64,000 nt of DNA from Ruminococcus sp. (GCA_017620025.1 JAFZRF010000063.1:1-64000); one strand, 5' to 3'; positions 8,016-18,140 are shown, counted from the first letter of the stretch. Notes: generated from the letters alone by a model not told the origin. Made by a program: numbers and translations.

Positions 8016-9413
8016 ATGAAAAAAAGAAAGTTCGCAGCCCTCGCAGCATCTCTGGCAATGACAGCAGCCATGACAGCAATGGCCGTTCCGGCAGCAGCAC
8101 AAGCTGCAACGACATACAGTACAACCCCGACAACAGATTCAGTTCTGACCACTACTTTCGATAAGTATCTTGTAATGAAGGAAGAGGCTAATGTACCGAA
8201 TGCAGGATTTATTTTCACAGTAGCTCCCGGTACAGCAGTTTCTGCAACGAATACCACACTTGCAGTTGTTCCGGGTGTCGGTACACCTGTTCTCAAGTAT
8301 AATGATACAGCGTTAACTGGTAATAAACTTACTTTTTCTACTGCGGATTCAACTACGGTTGAGCCGTCTGATAAAACTGATTCACCGATCAAATTTGCTA
8401 CAAATGCTATTGGTGATGAAAAATATGTCCAGAAGACAGTCACCATTGATTTCTCAGGTGTAACTTTTACTGAGCCCGGCGTATATCGTTATATTATCAC
8501 TGAAACCGGCGATACTCAGAATCAGAGCATAACAAATGACTTTTCCAATGATGCAAACGGTGTCAGAACTCTTGACGTATATGTTGAAGATGCTGGTTCT
8601 GTAGTTGAGTCAGGAACTGATCAGGGAAAGCCGCAGCTCAGAGTAAAAGGATATGTTATGTATAACGGCCTTCAGTCTACCGGCCCTAATAAGGATAAAA
8701 CGACCGAAGACGAGACAACAGTTCCGAACGGCGCAGAGGTAACAGGTGCCACCAAGAATGATACTATCACTAACTTCTATCCCTCACAGAATCTTACATT
8801 CGGAAAAGCCGTAAAGGGAAACCAGGGCTCAAAGGATAAATACTTCGAGTTTACTCTTGTGATTAGCGGTATAAAGGCAGATAATACTCTTATTTCTGTT
8901 GATGTTACAAATGCTGATGCAACACTTCCAACTACAATAAACAGCGCTACAGACAGTTCCTTTGCTGGAAAGACAAATCCTGCTTCACTTGTAGCAAATA
9001 CATCTCAGACTGCCTATACAGTTACGAAGAATGAAACATCAGGAGAATATACTATCACAGCAAAGTATTATCTCCAGCATGGTCAGTACATAACAGTTAT
9101 GGGAATACCTCAGGGTGCACATTATTCAATTTCAGAGACTGCTGATGATTACGTGTCTACAGCTGGCATCAAAGCAGAGGATAGCCCGATAAACTATGAT
9201 GGCGTCGATGGATTTGATGCGCTGATTGATAAAGTTGAAGATGATATCGAAGACGAGGATATCTATACAGGTTACACAAACGAACGCAAGGGCACAATCC
9301 CCACCGGTATCCTCAGCACAGTAGGCGGCTCTGTAGCTCTTGCCGCTGTAGGTATCGCAGGTATAGCCGGCGGAGCTATGTACCTCAAAAAGAAGAAGTC
9401 TGAAGAAGACTGA
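8016..9413 (+). CDS. FctA-like major (backbone) pilin
   Basis: A 465-aa secreted pilin with a signal peptide (about 1-31, AAAQA). Two pilin-type isopeptide domains have FTEPGVYRYIITE near residue 160 and FGKAVKGNQG near 265. The HYSISE strand glutamate lies near 376. The sorting signal TIPTG at about 429 is followed by a hydrophobic helix and the tail KKKKSEED. IPTG resembles the (E/Q)VPTG signals of class B pilus sortases rather than LPXTG. It follows the signal-peptidase-like gene by 28 nt with AAGGAGGAA and precedes the sortase by 5 nt. It should be polymerised by that sortase, with Lys-Asn isopeptide bonds inside the domains. Parts of 8280-9250 are AT-rich relative to the neighbours, as expected for a varying surface antigen. 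Confidence 0.9.
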   Translation: MKKRKFAALAASLAMTAAMTAMAVPAAAQAATTYSTTPTTDSVLTTTFDKYLVMKEEANVPNAGFIFTVAPGTAVSATNTTLAVVPGVGTPVLKYNDTALTGNKLTFSTADSTTVEPSDKTDSPIKFATNAIGDEKYVQKTVTIDFSGVTFTEPGVYRYIITETGDTQNQSITNDFSNDANGVRTLDVYVEDAGSVVESGTDQGKPQLRVKGYVMYNGLQSTGPNKDKTTEDETTVPNGAEVTGATKNDTITNFYPSQNLTFGKAVKGNQGSKDKYFEFTLVISGIKADNTLISVDVTNADATLPTTINSATDSSFAGKTNPASLVANTSQTAYTVTKNETSGEYTITAKYYLQHGQYITVMGIPQGAHYSISETADDYVSTAGIKAEDSPINYDGVDGFDALIDKVEDDIEDEDIYTGYTNERKGTIPTGILSTVGGSVALAAVGIAGIAGGAMYLKKKKSEED

Positions 9414-9418
9414 AAGAG

Positions 9419-10117
9419 TTGACAAGATTCTGGAAGACGCTGAATGAGCTGTTCGTATTGGTGCTGATAGCATTGTCCGCATTCATAATGGTCATCGGAG
9501 CGTGGCAGGTGTATGACAATTACTATATGTTCAGTCATACCCTCGATAAGAGCGTGCTCAGCTACAAGCCGGTGCCGGGCAGCGTTGAAGCTGCAAAGGA
9601 TTCACCGATAACGGAAGATATGATCGGCTGGCTGACTGTGGACGGCACCAATATCGATTATCCGGTCATGCAGGGCGCAGACAATGCCGAGTATCTCAGC
9701 AAGGATCCGTTCGGCAGGTATTCTGCAACAGGAAGCATATTCCTTGACAGCAGGAGCGCTCCGGATCTTTCGGACGGCTATTCCGTGATCTACGGTCATC
9801 ATATGGATTACGGAAAGATGTTCGGCGCACTTGATGATTTTCTTAATGAAACCTACCTCAGAGAGCATACCTCCGGCCGATTCATGACCGGAAGGAATGC
9901 CGAGAGGACATATGACCTTGAAGTGTTTGCCTCTATGAAGGTAAGCGCAAAGGAAAAGACAGTATTTGATATGGAGCAGGAGAGGATCAGGCAGTTCATA
10001 CACGATAATGCCACAGTCCTCACGGAGGAGAAGGATCTTGATATCCTTGCTCTTTCGACCTGTGCAGACGCGGGATCCGTCACAAGGATAGTTGTGTACT
10101 GCTATATCGTAAGGTAA
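9419..10117 (+). CDS. Class B pilus sortase
   Basis: A 232-aa membrane transpeptidase with an N-terminal anchor (about 11-30) and the sortase beta-barrel. It shows the class B landmarks WLTVDGTNIDYPVMQG and YLSKDPFGRYSATGSIFLD, catalytic His in YGHHMDYGKMF, Cys in LSTC and Arg in TRIVVY. Class B sortases of FCT-type islands (SrtC1) polymerise FctA-like pilins, which fits this operon. The only start that keeps the anchor is TTG at 9419, five bases after the pilin stop, with a weak GAAAGAG site. Translation is probably coupled to the pilin. The TTG may keep sortase levels below pilin levels, which is inference. Confidence 0.9.
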   Translation: MTRFWKTLNELFVLVLIALSAFIMVIGAWQVYDNYYMFSHTLDKSVLSYKPVPGSVEAAKDSPITEDMIGWLTVDGTNIDYPVMQGADNAEYLSKDPFGRYSATGSIFLDSRSAPDLSDGYSVIYGHHMDYGKMFGALDDFLNETYLREHTSGRFMTGRNAERTYDLEVFASMKVSAKEKTVFDMEQERIRQFIHDNATVLTEEKDLDILALSTCADAGSVTRIVVYCYIVR

Positions 10118-10221
10118 GCGCAGAAGTCAGAAACCGCGCAGATTCTGCGGGAGTGCAAGGCATTCCGCAGATATTTCTGATTTCCTTTTTCGCAAAGAAA
10201 ACAGGAAGGAGGGAGAGAAGG

Positions 10222-13200
10222 ATGAATAAAAGACTGAGAGAACGCATAGTAAGCTCGCTTTGTGCACTTGCTGTCATGTTTTCAGTTATAGTTTCACCGC
10301 TCGCATCTGTCGGCGAAGAACTCTTGCTGCCTGTATCGGCAGTTGAGGTCGAAGATGAAACGTGCGAGGAAACGGCTGCGGTGCAGGAAGTCTCAGAAGA
10401 AGTATCTGAGACTGTGTCTGAGGCTGATGACAGCTTTCAGGAGCAGAGTATAGAACTGCACCCGGACAATGATGAATCCGGTAAGAGCGTAACGCTCAAC
10501 GGAATCATGCCTGCCGGAGCATCCGCAACAGCAGTGGATGTAACGGAGGATTACGCAGATAATGCTGCTTTTGCAGCTGATGATACAGCGGAAGCATCGC
10601 CTTCCGTACTTGCCGCCTATGATATCACCATCACAGACGGAGACAATGAATACCAGCCTGACGCGAACCGTCCTATCTTAGTCGAGATCGTCGATCCCCT
10701 CATTACAGCTGACGGCTCGATAGAGCTCTGGCATATCCTGGAAAACGGGGAAAGAGAGCAGATAACCAACCTCGTCATAGAGGAAGGCCGTATCACTTTC
10801 TACGCAGTAGGATTCAGTGTTTATGTCATTGCACAGGATGTTATTGATACGAATACAGATTATACCAAAGTGCATTCTGTAAACGAACTCAGTACATCAG
10901 GAGATGCTGGATTCTATTTATTCTATACCAATAATAGCGTCAATTATTATTTTACCAATTCTGTTAACAATAATAATGCTTTAATTGAGAAAACTAATAC
11001 AAGTAATGCATCACTTTGGTATTTTGAATCCGCTGAGGGCGGTTTCAAGATCTATACTTATATTAATGGTGTAAAGAACTATATTCATAATAAAAGCGGT
11101 AATCTTATTGAACTAAGTACATCTGCTGCTGATGTTTTTGAAATATCAAGTTCAGACAACGATAGGTTCTATTTTAAAAAAACAGACGAGGATAAATGGC
11201 TTCAGCATTCTGGAAGTGGAAGTGGCATAAGATACTGGGCAGACAATAATAATGCTACTAACAGTAGAATAAGTATGTATTATGCTGATTCTGTAGCCAC
11301 TCCTGATGACCCATACAGGCTTAACGGCAAGACTTACGGCCTTATGAAGTATGTCGGCGGTATGATCGGATCTGCTCTCGATGCAGAGACAGACAATAAT
11401 GTAACTACTGTTTATGATACAGTTGTACGTACCGGAACATCATCAGACGGTTCAACTGTCCTTGTATCCGACCAGAAAGATATAACTTCATGGACATTCC
11501 ACAATGTACCAGGCGGCAAGTACAGGCTGTCTGCTGAAGTTGACGGCGAAACAAAATATCTCAAGCTGACAGCTGCCGGCCTTTCTCTTGTCTCTGAGAA
11601 CGAAGCGTCAGATTTTACAGTATCTCCAAAATCTGACGGAAAGATAACTTTGACTTGTGGCGGCCGTTCAATCGCCTATGATGATAATGGTTTTAAATCG
11701 GGAACTGAATCTCAGGCAGCAGAGCTCAATTTCCTTATCCCCGGCGAGTTGTCTTCGCAGAATCTTATAACTTATTCCGCCACGAAAACAAGTGTATCCG
11801 AAGTTCAGAACGGACAGAAGGTAATTGTATACACAAGAGAGTGGAATGAGTCACTTAAGAGGTATGAGTATTATGCCGTTAATCATGACGGCAGTCTTGT
11901 ACGCTGTTTCGAGAGCGGCGACGAGATAACCTGGGTAGGCAATTCAATTAATACTCTTGAATGGACATTTAGTGAATACTATGAAGCGGACGGAGTGACC
12001 CCGAATTATTATTACGATCTTTGTAATACCTATTCCGGTGAGTATCTTGTACCGCACATGAATAACGGCCCTGTAATTTCAGACATCAATGAGGGCATCA
12101 ATCTTCCTGGAAGACGAAAGGGAGAGTATTATTCCGAGATACTTTCATGGGATGAGCCGTATTTTGCTTATGCAGGTCTAAAAGCTAACAATCAGAACAC
12201 CAGTGTTGAATCCTGTTATAAGCCCGATGCCGAGGTATTCTATTTTGCCATTATAGATCCGCTTGTTCCTCATCTTACAGAAGTCGAGACCATTGACAAC
12301 AATGATTACGGTATCACCATGAAGATGGTTGACTTCCCGAATAATAAAGCTTCAAAAAACGATGTAAATGCGAATAATGTTACAGCAAATAGCTGTAATG
12401 TTGATACCTCACAGCTTCAGCATGATGTTATAGGATATTCTGCTTGGTTCCAATCTCATGCGTTTGAGGCAAGGAGAGGCTTGGTCTCAAGTTATATTGA
12501 AGGTGATTATCCGACAACCTCTAAAGGTGGTTCACTTCAGACGCTGTTTGGATCTGCAAAAGATGTAAATCATCTGTTTATAAAGAGTACATACGAAGAA
12601 AGCGGATATTTTGAATTCAACAGCAGTCAGAATTTTGCAACCCTTGTACCTAATAGCGGAGGAGAAAACGACGGGGATTTTACTGTGTATAAAGAACTCG
12701 GAACAGTATTAAGTTCTGATAAAACAACACTGCAGCATGGTCAGTTTTTCCCTTATAATAATATAAATCCCACAACCTATTCTAAACTTACAAATAAATA
12801 TGATACCCTTGGTGGTGTATTACCGGATTCAGATCCGCGAAAGTATGAAAAATTGTATTCTGTCGGCACAGTTAATGATACTGATTATTACTTCGGTATG
12901 GAAGTATCAGCAAGTTTCATTCAGACGGCTGACGGCTGTGATGCCTGGGGTCATGACATGATCTTTGAGTTCACAGGAGACGATGATTTCTGGTTCTATA
13001 TCGATGACATTCTCGTTCTCGACCTTGGCGGAATACATTCCGCTATCGGCGGAAGCGTAAACTACAGAACAGGTGAAGTTATCGAAAACGGCAGAACAAC
13101 GAATCTGCGAGAAATATTCACTGAAAACTATAAGTCACGTACTCCTGATTGGACGCAGGAAGGTTTGAATACATACCTCAACGGTATTTTCAAAGAAGGA

Positions 13201-16053
13201 ACAAATGTATTCAAGGATTATTCTTCCCACACCATGAGAATATTCTATATGGAACGTGGAGGCGGCGCTTCCAATCTTCATATGCGTTTCAACCTCAGTT
13301 CTGTAAGTCCCCACAACGCTGTTCTTACAAAAACGATCTCAGGCGCAGATGATGTTGATTACTCTCTTGTTGAGTTTCCTTTTCGTATAGAGTACAGAGA
13401 CAAGAACGGTAATATATTTGTACTTACTGAAAACGGCCCTATTCCCAAAAGTTCAGAGCCATCAGACGATCCCGGTAATGAAGGCCAAACCGGTGGTGAA
13501 GGTGAAACAGGAGGAAACGGCGGAGAAGGCCAGTCTGGTGATCAGGGAGTAGAAAATACAGGCCAGGAAACAGGAGAAGGTACGAATATAAATAAGTATG
13601 TTTATTATCTTGACTCTCCAAAAGTAATTGAATTCAAAGAAAGCTATAAAGCTCCGGATGCTGATCATGCACATGATAATGTGTTTATAGTCGATCCAGG
13701 TAAAAAAGTTATGATAGAATTCCCTCCGGATGCTGAAAAATACAGGATTATGGAGGTTGAAACAAATACTGAAGTATACGATCAGGTTTTAATTAACGGT
13801 GTTCTTACTTCACCTACGGATTCGACGAAATATGATATAAGAAAGTGTTATCAGTCCGGATGGATGATATTGACGGATTCACCGAGGATTGAGTTTAACA
13901 ATAAAGTTAATCCTGACGGTCTTCGTACAATGACGATTAATAAAAGGTTGTTTGATGTTAACGGTCAAGAGATAGATGAAGATCAAGATAATACAGTTTT
14001 CAAGATACGTCTATATCTTTCTGGAGAAGATCCGAATGAACCGCTTGTAGCAGCTGATATGCACAAATATCGTGTTAGAGATCCAGAAGGCTATCTTTGT
14101 AAATGGAATGATGCTCATCAAAGAATTGAACCTACGGAGTATAATGAATATAATGATATACCAGATGATGATACAAAACATGCGGTTGATTTTTATACAT
14201 CAATTAATGGTTCCATTTCAGATATTCCTGCCGGTTATAAGGTTGAGGTCGAAAGCCTGCCAGTTGGCACTCGTTTCATGGTTGAAGAACGTTCAGATGA
14301 AATACCACTTGGATATAAGCTTGATGGATATGAACGTTATGAGGATTCCTACATATTAGAAAATGAAGATAAGCCAAATTATGGAATTGTTAGGCCTAAA
14401 GAATCACCTCTTATGTATGTCGACAACATACGAGGCTTCGGCATAGAAGCAAACAAGGTATGGGCAAACAAGGATTATCTTGCAGAGGGAGAAACCCTCC
14501 CCGATACCTATTATGCAGTATTCATCGGTGATAGTGATACTCCTGTTCCGGGTACTGTAAGAAAGCTTGGCTATTCTTCTGAAGATGCTAAATTCCCTGA
14601 TACCAATGTTAAGTATTACTTCGACAGCCTTGAATCAGGAAAGAAAATAGAAGACTATGTTATCAGAGAGGTTGAGCCACAAGTAGACGAAAACAATGTT
14701 GTTACAGGTTATAGACGCCTTGAAAACAACGACAGTTTCACTTCAGGTGAAAAACATTATTATGTTCAGAACACAACAGGCGAAATCAAGGGTGGCGCTC
14801 TTAATGCCCGCACCGACACAATAACAAACAGTCCGCAGGGCGGTATTGCTTTCAGGCTCTTTGAATGGGGCGCAAACGGTGCAGCTCTTCCGGGCGGTAC
14901 TTTCACCATAACCCATAATGAAGAACCTTTAGGAGCTTCCTCCTATGAATCCGATGATGACGGCAATATAACCGTTATCTATAACTTCATACCGGGACAG
15001 ACTTATGTTCTGACCGAAACGAATCCGCCTGACGGCTATCAGGGACTTTCTTCCTCAGTAAGCTTTGTGGTGAATAAGGATCCGAATACCGGTGAGTATT
15101 CAGTTACTATCACAAATCCCAACGGCGAAGGATGGGTCGATGAATTAAAGCCGGATAACAGCGGACAGTATATTGGTTATATCGATATCCATAACAAGCG
15201 CTTTGAGTTTGAAGCGTTCAAGGTGGATTCCGATGATAATACCATTAAGCTCGACAAAGCGCACTTCAAACTGTTCAGAAGCGTAACAAGCGGCGTCAAC
15301 GGCATAATGAAGGACTATAATCCGATGCCCGGCTACGAAGATCTTGTTACGGACTCAGAAGGAAAGATTCCTCAAATCGACAATACTCTCAAGCCGGGAA
15401 CTTACTATCTGACTGAGGAGACACCTCCGACAGGCTATAAAAAGCTTAATGAGGATATCGTCTTTACTGTTTCCGGTAACGGAAGCGTAACGATCATAAG
15501 CGACGGACACGAAAGCTTCTTGTCAACAGAAGACAGCAACGGTGTGATCACATATACTATGACTATTCCTGATGAACCAAGTACGGCTGAGCTGACTGTC
15601 ACAAAGACGGTCGAAGGCACACTCGGCAACAAGAAGAAGGAATTCAACTTCAATCTCACCGTAAGCGGTGCCGCCTCATCCGACAGGTATAGCTGGAAGA
15701 AAAACGGAGTCGTTCAGAACACAAAACTTCGCAGCGGCGGTACATTCACCCTCAAGGACGGCGAAAGCGTTGTGATCGAACTTCCTATCGGACAGAATAT
15801 CACGATATCTGAGGTGAACGTCGGCTATGATACAACGTTCAAGCTCAACAGCGGCGCAGCAGAAAATGTTTCCACAAAGACATTCCGTCTGACCGGACCA
15901 TCACAGCTTGATGTTGTGAATACGCTTAACAGTATAATTCCTACAGGAGTAGGTTCCGGACTCCCCGGTGCTTTAACAGCACTTGCATTGGGATATGGCA
16001 CAAACTTCATCGTAAGAAAACGCAGAAAAAAGGATGAAGGCTCAGAGAGCTGA
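10222..16053 (+). CDS. Giant sortase-anchored adhesin (pilus tip or ancillary candidate) with fibro-slime and Cna-B domains
   Basis: A 1943-aa surface protein with a signal peptide (about 1-32) and an acidic Glu-rich N-terminus. Ricin-like or beta-trefoil-like Asn-rich segments lie near 210-380, and a fibro-slime/PA14-like domain with GDDDFWFYIDDILVLDLGG lies near 920. A Gly/Glu linker near 1085-1125 is followed by several Cna-B/SpaA prealbumin-like domains (about 1230-1900), including LTETNPPDGYQGL and LTEETPPTGYKKL E-boxes. The sorting signal IIPTGVGSG is followed by a membrane helix and RKRRKK. The ATG at 10222 follows GGAAGGAGGGAG, so an upstream in-frame GTG is discarded. It shares IPTG with the backbone pilin, so the same sortase can use both. 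Two segments (about 10858-11300 and 13900-14440) are clearly more AT-rich, suggesting exchanged modules. Its ligand is unknown. Confidence 0.85.
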   Translation: MNKRLRERIVSSLCALAVMFSVIVSPLASVGEELLLPVSAVEVEDETCEETAAVQEVSEEVSETVSEADDSFQEQSIELHPDNDESGKSVTLNGIMPAGASATAVDVTEDYADNAAFAADDTAEASPSVLAAYDITITDGDNEYQPDANRPILVEIVDPLITADGSIELWHILENGEREQITNLVIEEGRITFYAVGFSVYVIAQDVIDTNTDYTKVHSVNELSTSGDAGFYLFYTNNSVNYYFTNSVNNNNALIEKTNTSNASLWYFESAEGGFKIYTYINGVKNYIHNKSGNLIELSTSAADVFEISSSDNDRFYFKKTDEDKWLQHSGSGSGIRYWADNNNATNSRISMYYADSVATPDDPYRLNGKTYGLMKYVGGMIGSALDAETDNNVTTVYDTVVRTGTSSDGSTVLVSDQKDITSWTFHNVPGGKYRLSAEVDGETKYLKLTAAGLSLVSENEASDFTVSPKSDGKITLTCGGRSIAYDDNGFKSGTESQAAELNFLIPGELSSQNLITYSATKTSVSEVQNGQKVIVYTREWNESLKRYEYYAVNHDGSLVRCFESGDEITWVGNSINTLEWTFSEYYEADGVTPNYYYDLCNTYSGEYLVPHMNNGPVISDINEGINLPGRRKGEYYSEILSWDEPYFAYAGLKANNQNTSVESCYKPDAEVFYFAIIDPLVPHLTEVETIDNNDYGITMKMVDFPNNKASKNDVNANNVTANSCNVDTSQLQHDVIGYSAWFQSHAFEARRGLVSSYIEGDYPTTSKGGSLQTLFGSAKDVNHLFIKSTYEESGYFEFNSSQNFATLVPNSGGENDGDFTVYKELGTVLSSDKTTLQHGQFFPYNNINPTTYSKLTNKYDTLGGVLPDSDPRKYEKLYSVGTVNDTDYYFGMEVSASFIQTADGCDAWGHDMIFEFTGDDDFWFYIDDILVLDLGGIHSAIGGSVNYRTGEVIENGRTTNLREIFTENYKSRTPDWTQEGLNTYLNGIFKEGTNVFKDYSSHTMRIFYMERGGGASNLHMRFNLSSVSPHNAVLTKTISGADDVDYSLVEFPFRIEYRDKNGNIFVLTENGPIPKSSEPSDDPGNEGQTGGEGETGGNGGEGQSGDQGVENTGQETGEGTNINKYVYYLDSPKVIEFKESYKAPDADHAHDNVFIVDPGKKVMIEFPPDAEKYRIMEVETNTEVYDQVLINGVLTSPTDSTKYDIRKCYQSGWMILTDSPRIEFNNKVNPDGLRTMTINKRLFDVNGQEIDEDQDNTVFKIRLYLSGEDPNEPLVAADMHKYRVRDPEGYLCKWNDAHQRIEPTEYNEYNDIPDDDTKHAVDFYTSINGSISDIPAGYKVEVESLPVGTRFMVEERSDEIPLGYKLDGYERYEDSYILENEDKPNYGIVRPKESPLMYVDNIRGFGIEANKVWANKDYLAEGETLPDTYYAVFIGDSDTPVPGTVRKLGYSSEDAKFPDTNVKYYFDSLESGKKIEDYVIREVEPQVDENNVVTGYRRLENNDSFTSGEKHYYVQNTTGEIKGGALNARTDTITNSPQGGIAFRLFEWGANGAALPGGTFTITHNEEPLGASSYESDDDGNITVIYNFIPGQTYVLTETNPPDGYQGLSSSVSFVVNKDPNTGEYSVTITNPNGEGWVDELKPDNSGQYIGYIDIHNKRFEFEAFKVDSDDNTIKLDKAHFKLFRSVTSGVNGIMKDYNPMPGYEDLVTDSEGKIPQIDNTLKPGTYYLTEETPPTGYKKLNEDIVFTVSGNGSVTIISDGHESFLSTEDSNGVITYTMTIPDEPSTAELTVTKTVEGTLGNKKKEFNFNLTVSGAASSDRYSWKKNGVVQNTKLRSGGTFTLKDGESVVIELPIGQNITISEVNVGYDTTFKLNSGAAENVSTKTFRLTGPSQLDVVNTLNSIIPTGVGSGLPGALTALALGYGTNFIVRKRRKKDEGSES

Positions 16054-16067
16054 CACCGAAAAGTAAC

Positions 16068-16105
16068 AAACAGGGCATTGCCGGTCATATCGGCAATGCC
16101 CTGTA
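16068..16105. terminator. Convergent terminator between the adhesin and CotH lipoprotein genes
   Basis: A 13-bp perfect inverted repeat (CAGGGCATTGCCG and its complement, 16071-16103) lies between the two converging stop codons. Confidence 0.8.
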
Positions 16106-16106
16106 C

Positions 16107-17900
16107 TTATGTATTGCTGTATTCTGCGAGAAACTCTTCAAGATACTTGACTATGTATTCGTACCGCTTATTGTAGAAGTTCCTTAGCATCTCAACAGCT
16201 TCGTTGTAGTTTTCCTCGTCTGCTCCGTCCCTGAACCAGCCGCTCCAGAAACGATTATAGGTATCTTTGGTCATATCCTTGTATTCCTCAGAAAGACGGT
16301 CTGTTTCAGCATTTGCACGTTCGGCGGAAAAGTCATTGTCTGCAATTTCCATGAAGGTCTTTGAGAACTCCCCACGGAAAGTCTCGTTATGAAGAGCAGC
16401 CTTCAGAAGGTCTGACAGGAAGCACTCCTTATTCAGAAGCCTTTCAAAGCTGTCGGTGTTCGGAAGTGCCTCGCCGTAAATACCGGTGCTGTAATCGACA
16501 TCGAACATGATGAAACGCCATCTGCCGTCTGCGAAATTGTTGCTGTCATCTGTCGTCTGAGCCTTCCACATCGCCATATTGCTCGAATCCCAGTTCTTAT
16601 TATTGATGTAGATCTCAGCGCTTACGTACTCCATAAAGCTCTGCATATCAACAAGTCCGCAAAGCTTTTCATATTCTGCATCGTCTGATAGATCGGCAGC
16701 TGCTACCCAGTCACGGAGCTCCTGCCATTCTGCAAATGTCTCCTCAGAGCCTTCATCGAGCTCCTCTTTCTTTACGATACAGACATCTTTTTTCGGTACG
16801 CCGCAGTGTGCGCTGACATAAGCATCATCTATCTTCTCAGTGATTTCGTAATGTCCCCAGTATTCGCCGTCAATAAATACTATGCAGGGCTCTGTTCCTT
16901 GCGTGAGAAAATCATGACCCGCTGCAAGACGCTGCACCAGCTTGTCGCGAAAACGCGTGTACATAGCGTCGTTTCCACCGTTGCGTAACATGAAGGTATC
17001 GAATTCAGTAACCGGGCATTTGTCTGATTCGCTTATGACATTGCCGCGGAAGAGATCATAATCGAGTTTAGGGAGACCGTAATCAGAACGTGCATAGATA
17101 TTGAAGCTCTTCTGAGGATAGGAACGTGTAGCACCGCCGTGTATTCGTATACCGACATCCTGAGTCAGTTCAGCCACTCCGTTGCGGAAAAACTGTATGG
17201 TTGCAGGACGTTCCCAGTCACGGCCTTTCTGAGTAAAGTTTGCCGGCATGAAGTAATAGGGAGTTTCCGGATCATATTCACTTCCGCTTTTCCAGTCGTC
17301 ATAGGCCTTTCCGAGTACGTAGATGCCTTTATCGTAGTCAAAGAGACCTTCCTCGTCAGTCATCAGTGATATTATGGTCATATCCTTATAGTAATCAGCC
17401 TTGTCTTCGAATCCTATGAAGTAGGTCGCAGAAACGGCAGGACTCACGGTGCCGTCAGGACTGACAGCAACAGCTCTTACAACAGTCGCCTTGTCAACCG
17501 GCTTTTGAGGAAGCCAGTCGCGGGAGGAATCAGCAGGCTGTGCTATATCGCTGTGCGCAGCAAGTACATCCGGCTCGGATGACCTGTCTGTAATGATGAT
17601 CGGCTCAGTGTAGGCAGTGCTGTCGGCTGTAGGCATACTGCCGTCAAGCGTGTAATATATGTTTCTTCCGTCATCAGCGGACAGGAAAAGAGCTATATCG
17701 CTATCATAGAATCCGCTCCTGGCAGAGAATAGAATACCCTCTGATTCAAAAGACTCAGTTTCTGGATATTGTACCGTTTCTTCGGAAGTTGTCTCAGAGC
17801 CGACTGTTGTGGGAATACTTTCAGTCCGATTGCCGGAACAGGAGGTGAGGGCTGCTGTAAGAAGCATCATTGCTGTAATGATATGATATCTGTATTTCAT
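16107..17900 (-). CDS. CotH-family lipoprotein
   Basis: A 597-aa lipoprotein. The signal sequence ends in the lipobox LTSC, so the mature protein is tethered to the outer face of the membrane. A Ser/Thr/Glu-rich spacer and a chitobiase-like segment with YYTLDGSMPTADST (about 75-150) precede a CotH kinase-like domain (about 170-590). Candidate catalytic features GIRIHGGATRSYPQKSF, NNKNWDSSN and MFDVDYSTG are intact. It parallels the CotH protein at 3637 but has no LTD or dockerin. An in-frame TTG at 17912 exists, but the ATG at 17900 has GGAGA at proper spacing. It has its own promoter and is probably a single gene. Confidence 0.87.
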   Translation of the reverse strand: MKYRYHIITAMMLLTAALTSCSGNRTESIPTTVGSETTSEETVQYPETESFESEGILFSARSGFYDSDIALFLSADDGRNIYYTLDGSMPTADSTAYTEPIIITDRSSEPDVLAAHSDIAQPADSSRDWLPQKPVDKATVVRAVAVSPDGTVSPAVSATYFIGFEDKADYYKDMTIISLMTDEEGLFDYDKGIYVLGKAYDDWKSGSEYDPETPYYFMPANFTQKGRDWERPATIQFFRNGVAELTQDVGIRIHGGATRSYPQKSFNIYARSDYGLPKLDYDLFRGNVISESDKCPVTEFDTFMLRNGGNDAMYTRFRDKLVQRLAAGHDFLTQGTEPCIVFIDGEYWGHYEITEKIDDAYVSAHCGVPKKDVCIVKKEELDEGSEETFAEWQELRDWVAAADLSDDAEYEKLCGLVDMQSFMEYVSAEIYINNKNWDSSNMAMWKAQTTDDSNNFADGRWRFIMFDVDYSTGIYGEALPNTDSFERLLNKECFLSDLLKAALHNETFRGEFSKTFMEIADNDFSAERANAETDRLSEEYKDMTKDTYNRFWSGWFRDGADEENYNEAVEMLRNFYNKRYEYIVKYLEEFLAEYSNT

Positions 17901-18046
17901 GATCGTCTCCAATTAATACTAATATGCTATTATATATAATGATATATAATGTGTGTGGGTATGAAAAGCAGTAACAATCAGCCTGCTTCTGTATTTGCCT
18001 GTTGTCCGCCGCTTTTGATGATGAACGAAATATATTTACATTAAAC

Positions 18047-18075
18047 ATTATATATCACAATGAATGGTTTGTCAA
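18047..18075 (-). promoter_or_regulatory. Sigma-A promoter of the CotH lipoprotein gene
   Basis: Perfect TTGACA (18075-18070) and TATAAT (18052-18047) on the minus strand are 17 bases apart. The leader is about 140 nt. Confidence 0.85.
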
Positions 18076-18114
18076 TAAAAAGCAGCTTTCTGAATTCGCA
18101 TCAGAAAGCTGCCT
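18076..18114 (-). terminator. Terminator of the B-repeat/dockerin gene
   Basis: On the minus strand a 12-bp stem (GCAGCTTTCTGA and its complement) is followed by TTTTTATTG. It directly abuts the next promoter. Confidence 0.88.
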
Positions 18115-18140
18115 GTAAATCTATAGTTTTGTTACGCAGT

